Assembly: GCF_003434055.1 (NCBI RefSeq)
Contig: NZ_QVEX01000003.1
Location: 124,001-188,000 of the forward strand
Length of the DNA stretch: 64,000 nucleotides
DNA from: Enterocloster aldenensis
GTDB lineage: Bacteria; Bacillota; Clostridia; Lachnospirales; Lachnospiraceae
Reading direction: 5' to 3'
Part shown: one piece after another, positions 59,441 to 64,000 of the stretch
Layout of the letters: each line of letters begins with the position of its first letter
Position numbering within the stretch: the stretch's first letter is position 1
The notes under the pieces: model-generated
What the model saw: the letters and a program-made list of their open reading frames with translations, nothing else
Told to the model about the DNA's origin: nothing
Databases searched by the model: none
Position numbers and translations under genes: made by a program

Positions 59441-60397
59441 ATGATGGAGAAGATATTTTCACATTCTGGGTGGCAGAAGCTTGCCTTCAGTGATTTTTAT
59501 GAAAAATATGGGGTACTTTTAGTTTTTATATTGGAAATGGTACTGTTCTCTTTTTTATCGGATAAGTTTTTAAGCACTATGAATATCCTGAATGTTTTAC
59601 GGCAGATAGCCATGACAGGGATTCTTGCAATCGGTATGACATTTGTATGTATAACTGCTGGTATTGATCTGTCGGTGGGTGCAATCATAGCAATGACAAC
59701 AGTGCTGACTTCTGCGGTAGTGGATGGAACTGGGTCCACTGGACTTGGTATATTGGCAGGCGTGGGCTGTGGGCTGGCAATTGGACTTCTGAACGGCGTA
59801 GGAGTCGCCTATGGCAAAATGCCTCCTTTTGTAATGACGCTGGGGACCACGTCCATTGCAAGCGGCATTGCCTACTTATACTCGAATGGTATGCCAATCA
59901 TGCTCCAAGGGGATTTCCTTAAGCTGGGGAATGGTATGATTGGAAAGGTGCCCTATGTGGTCATATATTTTGTGGTACTTTTGATTTTTGGATATATGAT
60001 ATTAAGAAATACTGTTTTTGGCCGTCATGTTTATGCCATAGGCAGTAATAAAGAAGCCACCAGGCTTTCTGGGATAAGTGTGACCCGCACTTTAGTAGCG
60101 GTTTATACCATAAGCGGAGTATTGGCAGGAGTGGCTGGTATTATATACTGTTCCCAGCTGGGGATTGGGACCCCCATAGCGGGAAAAGGATATGAGTTAA
60201 CTGCAATTGCTGCTGTATTTGTGGGTGGTGCATCCGTATCAGGCGGGTCAGGAACCATGTGGGGAACATTCCTGGGGGCAGCAATCATTGGTACACTGAA
60301 TAACATCATGAACTTGACCGGTGTAAACCCATATCTGCAGACACTTTTATCAGGTGTGATTATCATATTGGCAGTCTTAGTCCGTAAAAACAGATGA
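59441..60397 (+). CDS. Sugar ABC importer permease (RbsC-like)
   Basis: The 318-residue inner-membrane permease of the BPD_transp_2 family has 8-10 helices. Conserved blocks are GILAIGMTFVCITAGIDLSVG, NGVGVAYGKMPPFVMTLGT and the late LTAIAAVFVGGASVSGGSGT. It has no N-terminal extension, in contrast to the 553-residue MglC of this window. The start is ATG 59441 with AAAGGAGATGT upstream. It is followed after 20 bases by the M20 hydrolase gene. Confidence 0.94.
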   Translation: MMEKIFSHSGWQKLAFSDFYEKYGVLLVFILEMVLFSFLSDKFLSTMNILNVLRQIAMTGILAIGMTFVCITAGIDLSVGAIIAMTTVLTSAVVDGTGSTGLGILAGVGCGLAIGLLNGVGVAYGKMPPFVMTLGTTSIASGIAYLYSNGMPIMLQGDFLKLGNGMIGKVPYVVIYFVVLLIFGYMILRNTVFGRHVYAIGSNKEATRLSGISVTRTLVAVYTISGVLAGVAGIIYCSQLGIGTPIAGKGYELTAIAAVFVGGASVSGGSGTMWGTFLGAAIIGTLNNIMNLTGVNPYLQTLLSGVIIILAVLVRKNR

Positions 60398-60417
60398 TAT
60401 TGATGGGAGGAGGAACT

Positions 60418-61683
60418 ATGTTACAGATAAAACAACTGGTGGAAGAAAAAAAAGAAGAGTATCTGGAATTTTTAAAGGAGCTTATTAAAGCTGATTCTAC
60501 AGATATCCAACATGGTTTTTATGGGAATGAGATAAATGCCCAGAAAATTGTAATGAAAAAACTTGAAGCCATGGGTATGGAAGTGGATTCATTCGAACCA
60601 GATGACTCGGAGTTGACAAAGGCTTTTGAAGAGGCCAACCCTGGTCATGATTATAATAACAGGCCGGATGTAGTGGGAGTATTAAAGGGGACAGGGGGCG
60701 GGAAATCACTCATACTAAATGGTCATATTGATACAATGCCCTTTGACCATCTGGAAGAATGGATTACGCATCCTTTGGACCCAAAGGTCATAAATGGAAA
60801 ATTGTATGGAAGAGGTTCCTGCGATATGAAAGGCGGGCTGGCAGCAGCTATTTCTGCATTGGATGTTTTAAAGTCAGCTGGTATCAGTCTACGCGGGGAT
60901 GTGATTGTGGAATCAGTGGTGGATGAGGAGGGAGGCGGCAATGGGACAATGGCCTGTATTATCAGGGGATACCATGCTGATGGGGCAATCATACCGGAAC
61001 CGACTGAACTGACTGTCATGCCCGCCCATATGGGATGGCTGTTTTATAAGATGGAAGTCCGGGGAAAGGCACTCCATTCCAGCATGAAGTGGAAGGGGGT
61101 CAATGCCATAGAAAAAATGATGGTCATCATGAATGCCCTGCGGGAGTTAGAGAGGAAATGGTGCATGGAGAAACGAAGTTCCATGCTTCCTCCGCCAACC
61201 ATTAATTTTGGTGTGATTGAGGGAGGGATGGCAGGTTCTGTGGTTCCTGACAGCTGTATGCTGGATTTTGGCCTCCATTACCTTCCATCGGATGCAGATG
61301 CAGATGGGCTGGGCAAAAATGTTGAAAAAGATTTATTTGATGCAATCAATTTTGCTGTTAAAGGAGACCCATGGCTTTCTGAAAATCCTCCCGTGATTAA
61401 ATTGTACCAGCAGGGAAGCGGTTATGAACTTCCACGGGAAAATCCACTGATCCAATTAATCCAGTCATGCCATGAAGATGCGGTAAAGGCTGTGGCTGTC
61501 ACCAGAGGCTGTGAATATGGAAGTGATGCAAGGCTGCTGACGAATTATGCGCATACGCCCACAGTACTTTATGGACCGGGGAGTATTGAACAGGCACATG
61601 GTATCAATGAATATGTTGGACTTGAGCAGTACTATACATGTATTGAGGTACTTGCACATGCAATTTATGAATGGTGCAGGTAA
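60418..61683 (+). CDS. M20-family metallohydrolase (ArgE/DapE-like)
   Basis: The 421-residue zinc hydrolase has first-metal site LILNGHIDTMPF, bridging Asp in GRGSCDMKGGLAAAI, catalytic Glu pair in VVDEEGGGNGT, and a dimerisation lid domain in the middle. Members split N-acyl amino acids, small peptides or related amides. In an operon for deoxy-sugar uptake it is unexpected; it could remove an acyl or amino-acid substituent from a conjugated sugar. ATG 60418 has GGGAGGAGG upstream and is preferred to ATG 60394, which overlaps the permease stop. Confidence 0.88.
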   Translation: MLQIKQLVEEKKEEYLEFLKELIKADSTDIQHGFYGNEINAQKIVMKKLEAMGMEVDSFEPDDSELTKAFEEANPGHDYNNRPDVVGVLKGTGGGKSLILNGHIDTMPFDHLEEWITHPLDPKVINGKLYGRGSCDMKGGLAAAISALDVLKSAGISLRGDVIVESVVDEEGGGNGTMACIIRGYHADGAIIPEPTELTVMPAHMGWLFYKMEVRGKALHSSMKWKGVNAIEKMMVIMNALRELERKWCMEKRSSMLPPPTINFGVIEGGMAGSVVPDSCMLDFGLHYLPSDADADGLGKNVEKDLFDAINFAVKGDPWLSENPPVIKLYQQGSGYELPRENPLIQLIQSCHEDAVKAVAVTRGCEYGSDARLLTNYAHTPTVLYGPGSIEQAHGINEYVGLEQYYTCIEVLAHAIYEWCR

Positions 61684-61700
61684 AAGAATGGAGGATGGCT

Positions 61701-63491
61701 GTGGCACACAGATACGTAGGGAATTTTCCTGTTATAGGCATCAGGCCGGTTATTGACGCCAGGCAGGGGGCCGTCAACATACGGGGCGGGCTGGAAGAAC
61801 AGACCATGCATATGGCAATGGCCGCAAAAAAACTATTTGAAGAAAATATAAGATACATAAATGGGGAGAAGGTGCAGGTTGTTATTGCTGACAGCACCAT
61901 TGGCAGGGTTGCAGAAGCAGCTGCCTGTGCTGAAAAGTTTAAGACGGCTGGTGTTGATATTACACTATCAGTAACCCCCTGCTGGTGTTATGGATCAGAG
62001 ACAATGGATATGGACCCAAGGACAATCAAAGGTGTATGGGGACTGAATGCAACGGAGAGGCCAGGGGCCGTATATCTGGCCTCTGTACTGGCATCCCATG
62101 CAAGAAAGGGTCTTCCTGCTTTTGGAATCTATGGAATGCATGTCCAGGAAGCAGATGATGGGGATATTCCGCAAGACGTCAGGATTAAACTGCTTGCTTT
62201 TGCCAGGGCAGCGGTGGCAGCAGCCACTATGCGGGGCAAATCTTACCTGCAGATAGGTTCTGCGTGTATGGGTATTTCCGGATCCTTTATAGATCCGGAT
62301 TTTTTTGAAGAATATCTGGGCATGCGGGTGGAATCAGTGGATGAGGTAGAAGTCATAAGGCGGATTGAGCAGAAGATTTATGATGAAGATGAGTATGGAC
62401 GGGCAATGGCTTGGGTTAAGGGGAAATGTAAGGAAGGGATTGATAAGAACCCGGAGGCTGTCAGGCATACCAGGGATGAAAAGGATGAAAATTGGAAATT
62501 TACAGTTAAGTGTGCTTTAATTATGAAAGATTTAATGAATGGGAATAACCATTTGCCAAAGGGTTCCGAAGAAGAAAGGCAGGGGCATAATGCCTTGGCC
62601 GCAGGTTTTCAGGGGCAGAGGCAGTGGACGGATCATTACCCGAATACAGATTTTGCTGAGGCCATTTTAAACAGTTCGTTTGATTGGGATGGTCCCAGGG
62701 AACCATATATCCTATCCACGGAAAATGATACGCTTAACGGGGTCAGCATGATGTTCCTCAAACTTTTAACAGGAAGGGCACAGATGTTTGCTGATGTCAG
62801 GACGTGCTGGTCGGCAGAGGCCGTTAAACGTGTCTGTGGCTATGATGTTGAGGGGAAGGCCAGGGAAGCAGGCGGATTCATCCACCTGATAAATTCCGGT
62901 GCATGCTGCCTGGATGCATGCGGCAGGGTTTTGGATGGGACAGGAAAACCGGTTGTGAAACCGTGGTGGGATATGGAACCAAAAGATGTGGATGCATGTA
63001 TGGATGCAGTTACATGGTGTGAGGCGGATCTGGGATATTTCAGAGGAGGCGGGTATTCCTCCAGGTTTGAAACCAGGGAAGAGATGCCTATGACAATGAT
63101 CCGGTTGAATCTGGTGAAGGGACTAGGTCCCGTGGTTCAGTTAGTTGAGGGATGGAGTGTTAAACTTCCTGAGAATGTGTCAGACCAGCTTTGGAGGAGA
63201 ACGGACTATACCTGGCCAAGCACATGGTTTACCCCAAAGATCATGCCAGGACAGACGTTTTCCAATGTTTATGAAATGATGAACCGGTGGGGGGCAAATC
63301 ATGGCGCTATTTCCTATGGCCATATAGGTGCAGATGTGATGACACTTTGCTCCATGTTGAGAATTCCTGTCTGCATGCATAATGTAGGACCAGAACGGAT
63401 TTTCCGTCCGGCTGCCTGGAATGCATTTGGGATGGATCCGGAATCACAGGACTACAGGGCATGTAAGGCTTACGGACCACTCTATAGATAA
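61701..63491 (+). CDS. fucI: L-fucose isomerase
   Basis: Mn2+-dependent aldose-ketose isomerase converting L-fucose to L-fuculose (also D-arabinose to D-ribulose), about 596 residues, close to the family's usual 590. Early block VIGIRPVIDARQG. Catalytic Glu and Asp are in LSTENDTLNG and MFADVRT. A late VCMHNVGPER holds the metal-site His. GTG 61701 is favoured because GGAGG (61690-61694) lies 6 bases upstream; ATG 61695 would be one base from that site and ATG 61671 overlaps the M20 gene. No fuculokinase or aldolase gene is visible downstream, so later steps lie elsewhere. Confidence 0.94.
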   Translation: MAHRYVGNFPVIGIRPVIDARQGAVNIRGGLEEQTMHMAMAAKKLFEENIRYINGEKVQVVIADSTIGRVAEAAACAEKFKTAGVDITLSVTPCWCYGSETMDMDPRTIKGVWGLNATERPGAVYLASVLASHARKGLPAFGIYGMHVQEADDGDIPQDVRIKLLAFARAAVAAATMRGKSYLQIGSACMGISGSFIDPDFFEEYLGMRVESVDEVEVIRRIEQKIYDEDEYGRAMAWVKGKCKEGIDKNPEAVRHTRDEKDENWKFTVKCALIMKDLMNGNNHLPKGSEEERQGHNALAAGFQGQRQWTDHYPNTDFAEAILNSSFDWDGPREPYILSTENDTLNGVSMMFLKLLTGRAQMFADVRTCWSAEAVKRVCGYDVEGKAREAGGFIHLINSGACCLDACGRVLDGTGKPVVKPWWDMEPKDVDACMDAVTWCEADLGYFRGGGYSSRFETREEMPMTMIRLNLVKGLGPVVQLVEGWSVKLPENVSDQLWRRTDYTWPSTWFTPKIMPGQTFSNVYEMMNRWGANHGAISYGHIGADVMTLCSMLRIPVCMHNVGPERIFRPAAWNAFGMDPESQDYRACKAYGPLYR

Positions 63492-63530
63492 TATTTGTGG
63501 ACAGATACTATATTATAAGGACTGGAATGG

Positions 63531-63570
63531 TGCCGGGAGTATAGGTCCCGGCACATTAATTATTATTTTC
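63531..63570 (+). terminator. Terminator of the fucose-type operon
   Basis: GTGCCGGGA (63531-63539) pairs with TCCCGGCAC (63547-63555), followed by an A/T-rich tail ATTAATTATTATTTT. The convergent MFS gene ends at 63591, so it may serve both strands. Confidence 0.75.
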
Positions 63571-63590
63571 ATGCCACTGATAAAACTCTT

Positions 63591-64000
63591 TTAATTCCCC
63601 GTATGTATGGATGCCGGCCTTATTATAGCAAAATAGAAGGCGGCCGTACAGGCCATGACGGCAAGACCTCCGCCTATGAGAAGATATTGTATCCTTACCA
63701 CATCTGCCAGGGGGCCGAATACCATCATTCCAATGGGAAGGGCGCAGGAGGTGGAAATCTGCATGAAACTGAACACCCTTCCCTGCATGGAAGCAGGGAC
63801 CTGTTCCTGGATGGAGACCGTGATAGGGGAGTTGTAGCAGGGAGATGTGATTCCAATCATCAGATTGCAAGCCAGGTAAAACAGGAATACAGGAGCCACT
63901 CCAAGGCCTGCCATCAGCACACCGTACAACCATCCGGCCAGGACCGTTGTTTTTAACCGCTTTTTAAAGCCGCCCCAGGATGTAATCAGGATGCCGCCCA
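63591..64000 (-). CDS. MFS transporter, C-terminal part (partial)
   Basis: The minus-strand frame enters from beyond the right edge (reading ILITSWGGFKKRLKT at the border) and ends at 63591 with HTGN. The visible 136 or so residues hold four hydrophobic helices. They include the family-like segment SIQEQVPASMQGRVFSFMQ (conserved loop of MFS drug-efflux/enterobactin-exporter-type proteins) and a last helix GLAVMACTAAFYFAII. It is probably a macrolide-efflux-like or similar exporter; substrate unknown because the N-terminal half is outside the window. Confidence 0.85.
   Translation of the reverse strand, partial: GGILITSWGGFKKRLKTTVLAGWLYGVLMAGLGVAPVFLFYLACNLMIGITSPCYNSPITVSIQEQVPASMQGRVFSFMQISTSCALPIGMMVFGPLADVVRIQYLLIGGGLAVMACTAAFYFAIIRPASIHTGN

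Noticed and set aside
1..64000. tRNA, rRNA and insertion-sequence genes
   Set aside because: I looked for them on both strands and saw no tRNA clusters, rRNA-like sequence or intact transposase; absence by eye is not proof.

Overview
The window is a chromosomal segment of a spore-forming anaerobic Firmicute, most likely a Lachnospiraceae member of the Enterocloster / Clostridium clostridioforme type. This is inferred from the spoIIA/sigF and spoVA genes, the anaerobic (cbi-type) cobalamin pathway, families common in Lachnospiraceae (DUF4364, DUF5716, DUF5717), strong AGGAGG ribosome sites and moderate GC content. GC was judged by eye, not computed.

Layout. (1) 1-9.5 kb: the end of a cobalamin operon, cbiA-cobT-cobU-cobS-second cobU-like-cbiB-cobD-cbiP-cbiC, dotted with short tandem repeats. 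(2) 9.5-10.9 kb, minus strand: a PurF-like amidotransferase whose N-terminal catalytic Cys is Gly. (3) 11.1-21.5 kb: a sugar-sensing and uptake locus. A YesN/YesM two-component system is followed by two membrane-anchored sugar-binding proteins and an mglBAC-type ABC transporter. The MglB lipoprotein is a natural circular permutant of the galactose/glucose-binding fold, and the MglC permease carries a cytosolic extension of about 220 residues. (4) 21.5-24.3 kb: CYTH protein, DJ-1/PfpI protein and a dicarboxylate/amino-acid symporter. (5) 24.6-31.1 kb: the proteostasis block tig-clpP-clpX-lon-engB. (6) 31.2-33.0 kb, minus strand: a sodium:solute symporter behind a c-di-AMP (ydaO-type) riboswitch and terminator. 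(7) 33.1-42.3 kb: phosphoesterase, DUF4364 protein, malic enzyme, an uncharacterised three-gene cassette (DUF5717 giant protein, actin/Hsp70-like DUF5716 protein, TPR-like protein) and a YbaK-type tRNA deacylase. (8) 42.3-50.6 kb: T-box-controlled valS, a SARP-like regulator with a dead GGDEF-like domain, a DMT exporter, folC, a 46-residue small protein and a membrane TPR protein. (9) 50.7-54.2 kb: spoIIAA-spoIIAB-sigF, a small membrane protein and spoVAA-AB-AC; spoVAD and spoVAE are absent. (10) 54.3-63.5 kb: a decayed RhuM-like remnant, then an AT-richer sugar operon (LacI regulator, PF07090-like protein, binding protein, ATPase, permease, M20 hydrolase, L-fucose isomerase) with three copies of one 17-bp operator. 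(11) The end holds the C-terminus of an MFS transporter on the minus strand.

The most interesting observation is the circularly permuted MglB. It sits next to a normally ordered, membrane-anchored paralogue, in an operon where an intact sugar-binding sensor set appears to control the transporter. Both sugar ABC operons also carry an extra-stable tetraloop hairpin without a U-tract between the binding-protein gene and the ATPase gene, a likely means of making more binding protein than transporter.
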